Counted from the first letter of the stretch, positions 51,364 to 60,569 are shown. The stretch: DNA of 64,000 bases from Haloarcula sp. H-GB4 (GCF_030848575.1 NZ_JAVDDX010000001.1:310001-374000), one strand, 5' to 3'. Made by a program: numbers and translations. Notes: generated from the sequence alone by a model not told the origin.

Positions 51364-51807
51364 ATGGTACTACTCGTGCCCTTCGATGGCTCGGCCCTGT
51401 CAAAAGCCGCGCTCACGCGGGCGATGGAGTTCGCGGACTACCGCGACGAGGACATCACTGCGCTGTCCGTTATCCCGGATGATGCGGCGTACGCGCGGGA
51501 ACACGGCTGGCTCGACGCGGATGAAGCGTTCAGTGTTGAGGCGGTCGCCGACCGGATGCGGGAGCAAGCCGAGTCGGTCGCCCCGGCAGTGTCGTTCCGC
51601 TACGAGATCCCGAAGGACGTGAGCTCAATGGCGTCAACGACAACGGATATCACCCGGACCATCAGAGAAGTCGCTCACGAAGAGGGAGCCTCAATCGTGT
51701 TCATCGGCAGTGAGAACGCCGGGCGGGTGTCAACGCCGGTCTGTAGCGTCGGCTCACCGATATCAGAAGACCCCGAATACGACGTCCATATCGTCCGACA
51801 CCCGTAG
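51364..51807 (+). CDS. Universal stress protein family, atypical
   Basis: This 147-residue UspA-fold protein starts MVLLVPFDGSALSKAALTRA, the usual N-terminal strand and helix. The C-terminal nucleotide region reads IVFIGSENAGRVSTPVCSVG; this departs from the G-x2-G-x9-G-S/T ATP motif seen in the neighbouring Usp, so it may not bind ATP. The ATG at 51364 begins at the first family residue. It is convergent with a more typical UspA gene at 51810. Confidence 0.82.
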   Translation: MVLLVPFDGSALSKAALTRAMEFADYRDEDITALSVIPDDAAYAREHGWLDADEAFSVEAVADRMREQAESVAPAVSFRYEIPKDVSSMASTTTDITRTIREVAHEEGASIVFIGSENAGRVSTPVCSVGSPISEDPEYDVHIVRHP

Positions 51808-51809
51808 CG

Positions 51810-52241
51810 CTATCTGACGACGGTTACGGGGATGGACGCTCGTCTGACGACGATTTCAGCGACACTACCAAGCAGGATACGGGACATGCCCGAGCGGCCG
51901 TGGCTCCCCATGACGATCTGGTTGATGTCGTGGTCGTCTGCGTACTCCACGATGACCTTCGTTGGTCGCCCGACCTCGATGACGCGTTCGACGGACTCGA
52001 CACCGGCCGCAGTCACTTCTGCCTCGAGGTCATCGAGCAGGTCCTCCGCTGTGGCTTTCTGTTGTTCATACCACTCCTCGGAGAAGGAGGGAATCGAGGC
52101 CTCCGCGCTGTAGCCGGCCTCTGCGGGATTGATGACGTGTAAGAGAACGATCGTTGCGTCGGGATGCTCCTCGGCTGCGAACGAACAGGCGACCGTTGCT
52201 TGATCTGAACTGTCGACCGGAACAAGGATTCGCTTTGCCAT
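51810..52241 (-). CDS. Universal stress protein UspA
   Basis: This 143-residue stress protein begins MAKRILVPVDSSDQATVACS. It has the ATP-binding motif GSHGRSGMSRILLGSVAE and ends with RRASIPVTVV. Members bind ATP and support survival under starvation, oxidative or salt stress. A strand-end-to-strand-end arrangement with the atypical Usp gene (only 2 bp between stops) suggests an old tandem inversion or independent insertions; their promoters are separate. Confidence 0.92.
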   Translation of the reverse strand: MAKRILVPVDSSDQATVACSFAAEEHPDATIVLLHVINPAEAGYSAEASIPSFSEEWYEQQKATAEDLLDDLEAEVTAAGVESVERVIEVGRPTKVIVEYADDHDINQIVMGSHGRSGMSRILLGSVAEIVVRRASIPVTVVR

Positions 52242-52310
52242 ACGCCCACTTCCGCTGGGGCCGGTTTGAATCTTCGGCCCGCTGCAATCGGTGAGCAGGC
52301 CTTCGGTTTG

Positions 52311-54161
52311 TCAGTCTCGCCCGTGACGGGTCACGCATGTCGACAGGCCGATCAGTTCGACCGGCTCGGAGTTATCGGGCGAGTAGACGACTCGCTGCCC
52401 TTTCTCCATGTAGGGAACCTTCGATTCGAGGTTGCTGGGGATGTTTACCGCCGAGATGGCATCCTCGTCGCCGAGGTTGAGCACCATCGTCGTGTTGATC
52501 TGCTTGAACACCGGGTCGGCGATGTCCTGTGGGTCCTGCGTGATGAGATACAGGCCGAGACGCTCCTTGCGGCCCTGTTTGGCGGCTTCGGTGAACTTCC
52601 CGATGACCTTGCGGCCCTGAACGCTGTCGGCGTCAGTCAGGAAGTTATGGGCCTCGTCCATCCCGAGGACGAGCGGCGTCTCCTTGATGCGGTCGTAGTC
52701 CGGGTCGTTCGAGAGCTTCTGGTCGATGAGCAGGCTGGAGACGGCAAGCACGATAGTCGAGGCCGTCCGGGAGTCCGTGATGTGGTAGGTCGGGATGACC
52801 GTCAGGCCCCCGTCGCGGACGAACTGTGAAATCTGGTCGGTGATTGGCCGGGCGTCCTGATCGAAGACTGCGCCGAAGCCCTGGACGCGACGCTTGACGG
52901 CGTCGAACGTGGCCTCGTGGACATCGCCCGCCTCGTCCAGTTCCTCCTTGAGTGCGGGGTCCCCGAGGAAGGTCCGGAAGTCGCTGTAGGTCCCACCCTC
53001 CCCATATTCGCGCTTGAACCGCGGGAGCAGCGTGTTCACCAGCGCGCCGTACTGGTTATCGTTCAGGCTGGAGCCGGCGATGAGCCAGGGATTGTCGTGG
53101 ACGAGCGAGAACGGGATCGTGAACTCCACCTGCTCAGCGCGGTGGTGGCTGGCGTTGTAGTCGGCCCCGGCCACCTTCGGAACGAAGGCGATGGTGTCGT
53201 CATGCCCGCCGTAAGCGACGCCTTCCCGCTCACAGCGGCGCTCGAACTCGTCGGTCATCGCGGGGTTGTCGTCGTGCATCTGTGCGTACTCGTCCTGCGG
53301 GTCGAACTGGACGACGGCGAGTTCGGGCGTACGGCCATCGCCCATTTCGTAGGTCCGGCCGAGATACTGCCGCAGGATGTTCTTCGAACTGTGGGTCTTC
53401 CCGGACCCGGTCCCGCCCGCGACGAGGGTGTGCCGGAACACGAGTGGGTCGCCGGCGTCGTAGTCGTCTTTCAGCCGGTAGTCGATTGTCGGCGGCTCGG
53501 CGGCGGTGCGGACCTTCTCGCCGCCGACGGCGAGATGACCCAGGAAGACGCCGTCCTCGGGAATCTTCAGACCGGTCTTGATTTCAGACTTGTCGGTGGC
53601 CTCCCGGACGACAGTTTCGGGTTTGGGGACCCGGTCGGTCATCCGACGTTTGAGTTCGCCACCGTCGCTGTACAGCACTGCAACCGGCTCAAGCTCGGCG
53701 ATGAATTTGAAATCTCGTTCGTCGATTCCCCGCTCGCGCATCGCTCGCCGGGCGTGGATCTCGGTCGCGTCGTCGGCGTGGAACTCTTGGGCGTACTCCA
53801 GAGCCTTGATACGACAGAACAGACGTTCACCGCCAGGGTATGGGACGAGTAGATATGTGCCGATACGCAGACGCGAGCGGTTCCGCGCGGTGACGTAGGC
53901 TCGCAGGACCGTTTCCTCCGCTTCCTCGCTGATTCGAAGGCCGTTCGCCGCTGAGAGGACACCGAGACCGGTGTCTGTTCCTGCTGGTGTCACGTCCATA
54001 TCTTCGAAGTCATCGTCCGTAGATTGTGCTGTCGGGCCGGTCCCCTCCGACGCGTCGACAGCCCCATCGCCGTCATCGGCCGTCTCGGCCGACTGTGCGG
54101 CCTCGTCGTCGGCCGCCGCGTCGTCGCCATCGAAATCAGTGAAATCCCCGAGGTCGGACAT
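52311..54161 (-). CDS. herA: HerA-like ATPase/DNA translocase
   Basis: This 616-residue FtsK/HerA-class ATPase has an acidic N-terminal tail (1-60). A beta-barrel HAS-like domain covers about 65-200, with RLRIGTYLLVPYPGGERLFC. The ATPase domain has Walker A VAGGTGSGKTHSSK (249-257 core) and Walker B PLVLGMDEAHNFL. The sensor/arginine region lies near KRRVQGFGAVF. HerA works as a hexamer with NurA in DNA end resection with Mre11-Rad50. NurA is encoded nearby at 57140-58390 in the same direction, but is separated by unrelated genes. No Mre11 or Rad50 gene is in the window. Confidence 0.9.
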   Translation of the reverse strand: MSDLGDFTDFDGDDAAADDEAAQSAETADDGDGAVDASEGTGPTAQSTDDDFEDMDVTPAGTDTGLGVLSAANGLRISEEAEETVLRAYVTARNRSRLRIGTYLLVPYPGGERLFCRIKALEYAQEFHADDATEIHARRAMRERGIDERDFKFIAELEPVAVLYSDGGELKRRMTDRVPKPETVVREATDKSEIKTGLKIPEDGVFLGHLAVGGEKVRTAAEPPTIDYRLKDDYDAGDPLVFRHTLVAGGTGSGKTHSSKNILRQYLGRTYEMGDGRTPELAVVQFDPQDEYAQMHDDNPAMTDEFERRCEREGVAYGGHDDTIAFVPKVAGADYNASHHRAEQVEFTIPFSLVHDNPWLIAGSSLNDNQYGALVNTLLPRFKREYGEGGTYSDFRTFLGDPALKEELDEAGDVHEATFDAVKRRVQGFGAVFDQDARPITDQISQFVRDGGLTVIPTYHITDSRTASTIVLAVSSLLIDQKLSNDPDYDRIKETPLVLGMDEAHNFLTDADSVQGRKVIGKFTEAAKQGRKERLGLYLITQDPQDIADPVFKQINTTMVLNLGDEDAISAVNIPSNLESKVPYMEKGQRVVYSPDNSEPVELIGLSTCVTRHGRD

Positions 54162-54248
54162 ACCCCAGTTCAGGGTAGCCGGGGATTAACACCTTTCCCC
54201 AGCAGCATGAATGTGAAACCTTACCCGGTTGGCTGTCAACGAACGCAT

Positions 54249-55040
54249 ATGAAGCCGACGCGGGTGATGTCTTTCAATGTGCGGTACGACACCGCCGGGG
54301 ATGGGGTAGACGGGTGGCCCCACAGGCGGCGGCTGGTGGCGGGTATCATCCAGTATCATAACCCCGACATTATCGGGGTACAGGAGGCGATGGCTCACCA
54401 GCTCCGGGAGCTAGAGGTGCTGCTGGACGGCTACGAGTGGGTCGGTGACCCGCGGGACTCTGTCGATGCCGGCGGGGAGCATACGGCCATCGGCTACCGG
54501 GCCGAGCGCTTCGACTGCGCGGCCACAAACACGTTCTGGCTCTCCGAACAGCCCGCCGAGCCGAGCAGCATCGGCTGGGACGCCGCCTATCCCCGCGTAG
54601 CGACCTGGGCCCGCCTTCGTGACCGCGACACCGACGATGATCTCCTGTGCTTGAACACGCATCTCGACCATCAGGGGGCTGACGCGCGTGTCGAGGGTAT
54701 CGAACTGGTGCTTGACCATCTCGATTCTGCCACCCGGGATGCGCCCGCAGTGGTGATGGGCGATTTCAACTGTGTTGTCGGTGAACCGGCCTACGAGCGC
54801 GCCGAGGGGCACGAACTCCCGGACGGCCGCACACTTGTTGACGCTCGCGATACAGCGACCGTCACCCACGGTCCGACGACGAGCCGAACCGACTTCCACG
54901 ACTTGCTCCCCGAGATGGGGATTGACCACGTGTTCGTCAGCGAGGACGTGTCCATCGACACCAGGGCAGTCATCGCCGACCGCGACGACGACCACTACGG
55001 CTCCGACCACCTGCCCGTCGTGGTCGACTGCGAACCCTGA
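54249..55040 (+). CDS. Endonuclease/exonuclease/phosphatase family hydrolase
   Basis: This 263-residue EEP-fold protein has the metal-binding residues expected in MSFNVRYDTAGDG (Asn), PDIIGVQEAMAHQ (Glu), LNTHLDHQG (His), VMGDFNCVVGEPAY (Asp and Asn) and DHYGSDHLPVVVD (Asp-His). The fold covers endonucleases such as ExoIII and phosphatases; the substrate is unknown. The ATG at 54249 begins with the conserved strand. It is divergent from herA and shares an 87-bp gap with it. Confidence 0.9.
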   Translation: MKPTRVMSFNVRYDTAGDGVDGWPHRRRLVAGIIQYHNPDIIGVQEAMAHQLRELEVLLDGYEWVGDPRDSVDAGGEHTAIGYRAERFDCAATNTFWLSEQPAEPSSIGWDAAYPRVATWARLRDRDTDDDLLCLNTHLDHQGADARVEGIELVLDHLDSATRDAPAVVMGDFNCVVGEPAYERAEGHELPDGRTLVDARDTATVTHGPTTSRTDFHDLLPEMGIDHVFVSEDVSIDTRAVIADRDDDHYGSDHLPVVVDCEP

Positions 55041-55103
55041 CCTGCCGGTGTCGCCGTGGCATCTGACAGCGCCTTCGTCAAAGCACCTGCTAACTGACCG
55101 AGC

Positions 55104-55838
55104 CTATCGATTGACCCATTCCCCGTCGTCGGGAACCCGAACGTCTTCCGTTGCCGACCGTAGCTCGTCCCGGCTGAGCAGGCAGTGGTTGATCGCCTCC
55201 ATGTGAACGACAACGACCGTAGCGGCGGTCCCATCCCGGACAGCCGTGATGTCCTCGACGCCCATTGTGATGGGGTCGCCGTGTTCGAACTGCGCTTCAC
55301 CGCCGTTCAACACGACCAGATCCGGCTCGAACCTATCGAGCGTTTCCTCGACCGGCTCGTACCAGACCGTGTCGCCTGCGACGTACACCGTTTCGTCGCC
55401 CTCGAACACGAATCCCGAAACGGGGCCCATCTCCGCCGCTAACTCTCCGTGCCCGTGCCGCCCGGGCGTTCGGTGTATCGAGACTCCCTCGATAGACGCC
55501 TCGTCGTCGACGGGGCAGACATTGGTGAACTCCTCGTCAATAAATTCGTCCGCCTCCTCGGGCTGACAGAACAGCGGCACGTCGGCATCGAGTTCCGCCT
55601 GGGCCGCCCCATCCCAGTGGTCTTGGTGGCGGTGCGTGACAACCACAGCGTCGTAGGACAGGTCACTGTCGGGCATTGGGACGAGCGGGTTTCGACGGTC
55701 GTTCGGCGAATTCGGAACAGGCGGGTTCTCCCCAGGTGACGCGAACATCGGGTCGACGAGGAACGTCACGTCTCCAACGTCCACGAGGACAGTCGCGTTA
55801 CGAAGTAACTGAACACTGGCACCAGTCGAGTCAGACAT
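55104..55838 (-). CDS. MBL-fold metal-dependent hydrolase (UlaG-like)
   Basis: This 244-residue metallo-beta-lactamase superfamily protein has the metal motif VVVTHRHQDHWDGAAQ (THxHxDH). Further ligands lie in TPGRHGHGELAAEMGP (His) and FEGDETVYVAGDTVWYEPVE (Asp). It resembles UlaG-type lactonases, which hydrolyse phosphorylated or cyclic substrates. Two upstream in-frame ATGs exist (55865, 55901); the one at 55836-55838 is closest to recognisable sequence (MSDSTGASVQLLRNATVLVD). Its substrate is not evident from the neighbours. Confidence 0.85.
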   Translation of the reverse strand: MSDSTGASVQLLRNATVLVDVGDVTFLVDPMFASPGENPPVPNSPNDRRNPLVPMPDSDLSYDAVVVTHRHQDHWDGAAQAELDADVPLFCQPEEADEFIDEEFTNVCPVDDEASIEGVSIHRTPGRHGHGELAAEMGPVSGFVFEGDETVYVAGDTVWYEPVEETLDRFEPDLVVLNGGEAQFEHGDPITMGVEDITAVRDGTAATVVVVHMEAINHCLLSRDELRSATEDVRVPDDGEWVNR

Positions 55839-56063
55839 ACGACTATCTGCGGCACCCACTGACATACGACTTGTCTCGGCACGTGCCAAATTCCGAGGCA
55901 CGAGAAAGAGCGCGTTCGGATACCGCTTGGGATGCTGCCGCCAGTCGAAGACCCTCGTCGGGATGCGAGCAGTTCCGAGAGCGACCGGTTCAGTCCAGCG
56001 GTGTCGGGGCGACCGCTTGTCCCGGGGGAGAATCTTTTGCCGCTGGGGCCCTTACATCGGAGC
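55839..56063. other. 225-bp gap with no visible gene
   Basis: I find no supported coding frame here. An AATCTTTT element (about 56032-56039) lies near the correct distance from the ATG at 56064 and may be its promoter. Confidence 0.4.
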
Positions 56064-56399
56064 ATGTTGCTTATTCGGGGGACAGCAGGCGGGACAGCGC
56101 TAACCGGGACGCTGTACGAACCAGGCGAGGAGCCGCCCAAGTTCAACGGCGCACCGGACGAGGGGACACCCTACGTCTGGGTCTGTGACGCCTTCTACGA
56201 GGTTGAAAGCGGCGGACAGGTCCAGTCAATCGGCGACCGTGAGATCCGAATCGCCTTCGAATCCCCGATGCCCCGCGGCTTCGAGACGCGTGATGCGGCC
56301 ATCAACGCGGCCAAAGAACACGTCCGAACGCAGTTCGCCCGGCTCGGTGTGGCCGGCGAGACGGTCGACGTGACGGTGCAGCAGGCCGAGACGGCGTAG
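56064..56399 (+). CDS. Conserved haloarchaeal protein (DUF7113-like)
   Basis: This 111-residue soluble protein looks beta-rich: MLLIRGTAGGTALTGTLYEP, TPYVWVCDAFYEVESGG and EIRIAFESPMPRGFETRDAA. The C-terminus is a helix followed by a strand. I recall a haloarchaeal family (DUF7113) of this sort but cannot verify it. There are no membrane segments or catalytic motifs. It is oriented with the winged-helix/membrane pair downstream, 47 bp away. Confidence 0.72.
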   Translation: MLLIRGTAGGTALTGTLYEPGEEPPKFNGAPDEGTPYVWVCDAFYEVESGGQVQSIGDREIRIAFESPMPRGFETRDAAINAAKEHVRTQFARLGVAGETVDVTVQQAETA

Positions 56400-56446
56400 T
56401 CGAACCGGCATGCTTTCCCGCCGTTTTCTGAGTCAGCGAACGACCG

Positions 56447-56833
56447 GTGAGTTATACAACGGCTCGGGTGAAACCGCTGCACGTGGCCGAGGACCCGTCC
56501 CCGACCGAGGTGTTTGCCCTCCTCGATGACGAATACGCTCGCGCACTCCTTGCAGCCACGAGTCACAGACCCATGACAGCAACTGAACTCAGCAACGACT
56601 GCGACATGTCACTCTCGACCGTGTATCGCCGTCTCGACGCGCTTGAGGACTGCGGCCTCGTCGCTGCTCGAACGCAAATTGCGGATGACGGGCATCACGT
56701 AGACGTGTACGAGGCACAGATGGACGAACTCACCGTCTGTCTCACCGAAGGGGCCTTCGACGTGACCCTCTCCGTTGAGTCAAAGACACATGAGTTCGCC
56801 GATGCGCTAGTAGACCTCTGGGAGGGACTCTAA
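56447..56833 (+). CDS. Winged-helix transcriptional regulator (ArsR-like)
   Basis: This 128-residue DNA-binding protein has its HTH at about residues 20-80: PTEVFALLDDEYARALLAAT, then MTATELSNDCDMSLSTVYRR and LDALEDCGLVAARTQI. A short C-terminal region follows. Two GTG starts are possible (56447 and 56468); the first is used here and the second begins VKPLHVAEDP. The stop overlaps the start of the next gene (TAATG), a common sign of coupled translation. It may regulate or act with the membrane protein. Confidence 0.8.
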   Translation: MSYTTARVKPLHVAEDPSPTEVFALLDDEYARALLAATSHRPMTATELSNDCDMSLSTVYRRLDALEDCGLVAARTQIADDGHHVDVYEAQMDELTVCLTEGAFDVTLSVESKTHEFADALVDLWEGL

Positions 56834-57135
56834 TGGAGTTTGCCGGCCTCTCCGCCGAAACGTGGGTTACCGTCAACACTGCTTTCCACCTCGCACAGAC
56901 GGGGGTCGGACTGCTCATTGCTGCATTGGCGCTCGTTGGCTACCGTCGACGGCGGACTCGCTCCATGCTCGCACTGGCTACCGGAATCAGCCTCCTCACC
57001 TTCGTTTCGTACCTGGTTACCCTTAGTGCCGTGCAGGTCCTCCCGCGAATGGTGCTTCCCCTCCCGGGCACCATCACCGAACTAGTCGGTCTCCTCGTCC
57101 TCCTCTACGCTATCGTTCTGGCCCGTCGTGACTAA
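56833..57135 (+). CDS. Small membrane protein coupled to an ArsR-like regulator
   Basis: This 100-residue protein has three hydrophobic segments (about residues 15-38, TAFHLAQTGVGLLIAALALV; 46-66; and 75-97). It has no recognised catalytic motif. It overlaps the regulator gene by one base (TAATG), so its expression is likely tied to it. I recall similar haloarchaeal pairs (DUF7521-like); the biological role is unknown. A membrane sensor that controls the regulator is one possible, unproven reading. Confidence 0.75.
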   Translation: MEFAGLSAETWVTVNTAFHLAQTGVGLLIAALALVGYRRRRTRSMLALATGISLLTFVSYLVTLSAVQVLPRMVLPLPGTITELVGLLVLLYAIVLARRD

Positions 57136-57139
57136 CCCT

Positions 57140-58390
57140 TCAGAACGATTCTTCGACGGCTCCCCACCGGATGTCGTTGAACTCTCGCTCCCGGTCGGTC
57201 TCGAACGTCCGCTCGATGCGGCGAGTGAGTTCCTCGCTGCCCTGCCGGTCGATTTTGGCGAGTTCATCGGCCTTTCCGATGGCCAGTGGCGGCCCCTGTT
57301 CCCGGGCCACGTCGTGGAGTATCTGCCGCGTGAGCTTGGCCCGGCATTCCGGATCTTTGGTGAACGCGTACGGGGCCTCGACGCGGAACACGAGATCCGA
57401 ACGCGGGTCGTAGAGGACGAAAAACGTCACCTCGTAGGCTTCGGGGTCGAGGGACCGTTCGATGCCCAGCGCGTCACCGTCGGCGGCCATGATGCCGTCA
57501 GTACCGCCCCGTGAGCGGAACCAGTTCGTCGCGGTGAGACAGTCGGTTTGCCGCTCTCCCTCGTTGTCGCGGCGCTCAAGGATTCGCCGGAAGAAGGCGG
57601 TGTCGTTCACCCACGGGGCGTTGGTCTTGCGCCGTAACGCCCGCGTGAGGGCCTTCGTCGAGGAGTTCTTGATGAACCCCACCATCGGGACGCCCCGCTC
57701 GACGAATCGCTCGACGAGGTCGACATAGTTGTTCACGACCGTTTTGGGGCGGTCGTCTTCCGCGAGCAGGTCGGCCAATTCAGTGTCGCGGTCGGCCCAG
57801 CGGAGCACGCCGGTCGGGTAGATGGGGCCGTCGAGGATGAACAGGTCCTCGACCATGTCGGCGTTGGTCAGTGCGTGCTGGCTCTCCGCGAGGTACAGCG
57901 CCAGCGCGTGGACGACCCGCTGTTCGTAACGGTCGACCTGTGGTACGTCGAGAACGCGCCGCTTGGCGTAGCCGCGGTCCCCGCCCTGCCACTCGCCGTC
58001 GAACCCCAGCGTCGCGTCGTTGGAGTGGACGGCCATGATGATGGTCCGGCCCCGGTGGAGTTCCACGTCCGAGGGAACACTCCCCATCGCCGCCTGGGCC
58101 ACATCAAGTACCAGCCCGTTCTTGAATGTCGTCGGATTGATTGTCCCCGAGTCCAGACCGTGCTGGGTCGGAAACGGTGGGTCCGCCAGCGCGATATCCT
58201 CAATGGGGACCTTCCGGCGGCGCTGCTCGTCCAGTGGCTCCAGAATCTTCGTTCCCTCCTGCCACAGCGGGTCGAGAAAGTTGTCCCACACCTCCTCGGC
58301 GGCCGCCTCTTGGTCGCTCGTCTCGACGGTCTCGCGTACCTGCCCGGCGAGCTTGGCGATTCCGTCGACGTGGACCGGGTCAAGCGTCAT
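57140..58390 (-). CDS. nurA: NurA nuclease
   Basis: This 416-residue 5'-3' nuclease acts with HerA in DNA end resection. The NurA motif GLDSGTINPTTF (Asp near 81) lies in the N-terminal half. Other acidic and hydrophobic motifs follow (NADMVEDLFILDGPIYPTGV; YVDLVERFVERGVPMVGFIK). A C-terminal segment with DVAREQGPPLAIGKADELAK is also typical. The start ATG is at 58388-58390. It follows a small unknown protein gene (58446-58838) in the same direction. HerA is encoded 3 kb away, same strand. Confidence 0.88.
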   Translation of the reverse strand: MTLDPVHVDGIAKLAGQVRETVETSDQEAAAEEVWDNFLDPLWQEGTKILEPLDEQRRRKVPIEDIALADPPFPTQHGLDSGTINPTTFKNGLVLDVAQAAMGSVPSDVELHRGRTIIMAVHSNDATLGFDGEWQGGDRGYAKRRVLDVPQVDRYEQRVVHALALYLAESQHALTNADMVEDLFILDGPIYPTGVLRWADRDTELADLLAEDDRPKTVVNNYVDLVERFVERGVPMVGFIKNSSTKALTRALRRKTNAPWVNDTAFFRRILERRDNEGERQTDCLTATNWFRSRGGTDGIMAADGDALGIERSLDPEAYEVTFFVLYDPRSDLVFRVEAPYAFTKDPECRAKLTRQILHDVAREQGPPLAIGKADELAKIDRQGSEELTRRIERTFETDREREFNDIRWGAVEESF

Positions 58391-58445
58391 GCCCGTGGGT
58401 TCGCCGGCACGGGCATAACCCTTTGGTCACCCGCCGATTCAGTGG

Positions 58446-58838
58446 TTACTCCTTGCCCGACTCCTCGCGGAGCAGGCGCTCGATGGCCTCGGCGATCTCT
58501 TCGTAGGACTGCATCGTCAGGCCGTCCGTGGTGATGAGCACGCCCTGACGCTCGGTTGTCGCTCGCACGAGGTAGCCGTTGGAGAACGCGCGTACGGTGA
58601 AGCGATAGTCGCCCAGTTCGGACTCCTGATAGGCGTTCTTCGTCTGCTTGTACCCCTGCCACTCGTGGCCGACGAAGTCGTTGAGGTCGGCGTCCTGTTC
58701 GAGGTCCTCCCGCAGGTAGAGTTGCTCGAAGTTCGCACGTGTGAAATACGTCACTGAACGGAGCGAGTCGCCCGTCGCCGTCCGGGCTGTGGTAACGATT
58801 GCGTCGGCTAGATCGTCCGAGAGAATATTTCGAGTCAT
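58446..58838 (-). CDS. Conserved haloarchaeal protein upstream of nurA
   Basis: This 130-residue soluble protein begins MTRNILSDDLADAIVTTART. It reads as alpha/beta (LRSVTYFTRANFEQLYLRED; YRFTVRAFSNGYLVRATTER) and ends with an acidic helix. I recall a haloarchaeal family named DUF7522 that looks similar, from memory. The ATG at 58836-58838 is preferred because residues upstream of it lack haloarchaeal acidic character. Being 55 bp upstream of nurA in the same orientation, it may be in the same transcript. Confidence 0.75.
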   Translation of the reverse strand: MTRNILSDDLADAIVTTARTATGDSLRSVTYFTRANFEQLYLREDLEQDADLNDFVGHEWQGYKQTKNAYQESELGDYRFTVRAFSNGYLVRATTERQGVLITTDGLTMQSYEEIAEAIERLLREESGKE

Positions 58839-58978
58839 GCCCGACCGAAGGCGGGCCACCCTCTTAATTTCAGGGTTCCAGATACCGGCAAGGATAGCGG
58901 AGTGGATGCGTAGGGATAGCCCCATCAGCACCGCCGAATTTCGCATTATCGACCGTCACGTTCGAGACTGACCGACAG

Positions 58979-58987
58979 TGTATTACG
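58979..58987 (+). promoter_or_regulatory. TATA box of gpmI
   Basis: GTATTACG(C) lies about 25-30 bp upstream of the gpmI ATG at 59010, consistent with a leaderless mRNA. Confidence 0.5.
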
Positions 58988-59009
58988 CCGGTCGCGTGAC
59001 CCACTGGAT

Positions 59010-60569
59010 ATGGACGCCGGACTCATCATCTTGGACGGCTGGGGCCTGAATCCGGACGACGATGTCCGGGATGCCGTCGCTGCCGCCGACACGCCGAACT
59101 TCGACCGCTACCGAGACGCAGGCGCAGCGTCGACACTTGCCACCCACGGCCGCCGGGTCGGCCTCCCGGAGGGCCAGATGGGCAACTCCGAGGTCGGCCA
59201 CCTCAACATCGGGGCCGGCCGCGTCGTCAAACAGGACTCCGCTCGCGTCAGCGACAGTATCGCTCGCTCACGTGGCGAATCACCGCCCGACGACGACGCA
59301 CAGGACCCACCATTCTTCGAGAACGAAACGATTTTATCGGCCTTCGAGCACGCCGAGGCGCACGACGGTCGGGTCCACTTCATGGGCCTCGTTTCGGACG
59401 GCGGCGTCCACTCGTATCAGGACCACCTGCACGCGCTCATCGAACTCGCAGGCGAGCGTGATACCGACGCCGTCTCCCATGCTTTCACCGACGGCCGTGA
59501 CACCTCGCCGACCGGCGGCGAGGAGTATCTCGCCGACCTCGAAGCCCACGCCGAGGAGCACGGAACTGGCCATACCGCCACCGTCTGCGGGCGCTACTAC
59601 GCGATGGACCGTGACCAGAACTGGGAGCGGACCCGCCGAGCCTACGACGCCATCGTTCACCGCGAGGGCGACCACCACGCCGATGACGCCGTCACGGCGG
59701 CCACCGAGTCGTACGCCCGCGACACCACTGACGAGTTCATCGAGCCGACGACCGTCGGCGACCACGCCGGTCTCGAAGACGGCGATGCGGTCATCTTCTT
59801 CAATTTCCGGTCGGACCGCGCTCGGCAACTTACCCGGATGCTCGGCGATATCCGCCCGGATGACTGGGGAGCTGACACCGAGCCGCCGGACACCCGGCTG
59901 GTGACGATGACGCAGTACGACGAGACGTTCGACCTGCCGGTCGCGTTCCCACCGAACCAGCCTGAGGACGTGCTCGGCGAGGTGCTTTCCGAAGCCGGGA
60001 ATACACAGATTCGGCTGGCCGAGACAGAAAAATACCCGCACGTCACGTACTTCCTCAACGGCGGTCGTGAGGTCGCGTTCGACGGCGAGAGTCGCGAAAT
60101 CGTCGACAGCCCCGACGTGGCGACCTACGATATGCAACCGGAAATGAGCGCGCCAGAACTGGCCGACACTGCTATCGACTTCATCGAGACTGAGGACCCC
60201 AATGCGATGGTGCTGAACTTCGCCAACCCTGATATGGTTGGCCACACTGGCGATTTCGACGCGGCGGTGACCGCCGTCGAGGTCGTCGACGAACAACTCG
60301 GGCGGCTAGTCGAGACGATTGGGGCTGCTGGCGGTCACGCACTCATCTGTGCCGACCACGGGAACGCCGACGACATGGGGACCGAAGACGACCCGCACAC
60401 GGCCCACACGACCAACCCCGTCCCGTTCATCTACCTCTCTCCTGACGGGACTGCCGGTGGACGGACCGCTCGTGACGGCGGGACGCTGGCCGACCTTGCG
60501 CCGACGATGCTCATGCTCATGGGTATCGACCGGCCGGACGCGATGACCGGCACGCCGCTGGTCGAGTAG
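59010..60569 (+). CDS. gpmI: 2,3-bisphosphoglycerate-independent phosphoglycerate mutase
   Basis: This enzyme interconverts 3- and 2-phosphoglycerate in glycolysis and gluconeogenesis. The 519-residue protein is of the long, bacterial-type iPGM. Its N-terminus is MDAGLIILDGWGLN (metal-binding Asp). The catalytic Ser60 lies in GQMGNSEVGHLNIG. The alkaline-phosphatase-like metal motifs NPDMVGHTGD and CADHGNADDM lie near the C-terminus. It lies between a small nurA-linked gene and kptA, and is the only central-carbon gene in the window. Confidence 0.95.
   Translation: MDAGLIILDGWGLNPDDDVRDAVAAADTPNFDRYRDAGAASTLATHGRRVGLPEGQMGNSEVGHLNIGAGRVVKQDSARVSDSIARSRGESPPDDDAQDPPFFENETILSAFEHAEAHDGRVHFMGLVSDGGVHSYQDHLHALIELAGERDTDAVSHAFTDGRDTSPTGGEEYLADLEAHAEEHGTGHTATVCGRYYAMDRDQNWERTRRAYDAIVHREGDHHADDAVTAATESYARDTTDEFIEPTTVGDHAGLEDGDAVIFFNFRSDRARQLTRMLGDIRPDDWGADTEPPDTRLVTMTQYDETFDLPVAFPPNQPEDVLGEVLSEAGNTQIRLAETEKYPHVTYFLNGGREVAFDGESREIVDSPDVATYDMQPEMSAPELADTAIDFIETEDPNAMVLNFANPDMVGHTGDFDAAVTAVEVVDEQLGRLVETIGAAGGHALICADHGNADDMGTEDDPHTAHTTNPVPFIYLSPDGTAGGRTARDGGTLADLAPTMLMLMGIDRPDAMTGTPLVE

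Noticed and set aside
58839..59009. Small gene in the 171-bp gap before gpmI
   Set aside because: The open frames here run into the neighbouring 130-residue gene on the opposite strand and lack a promoter-spaced start.
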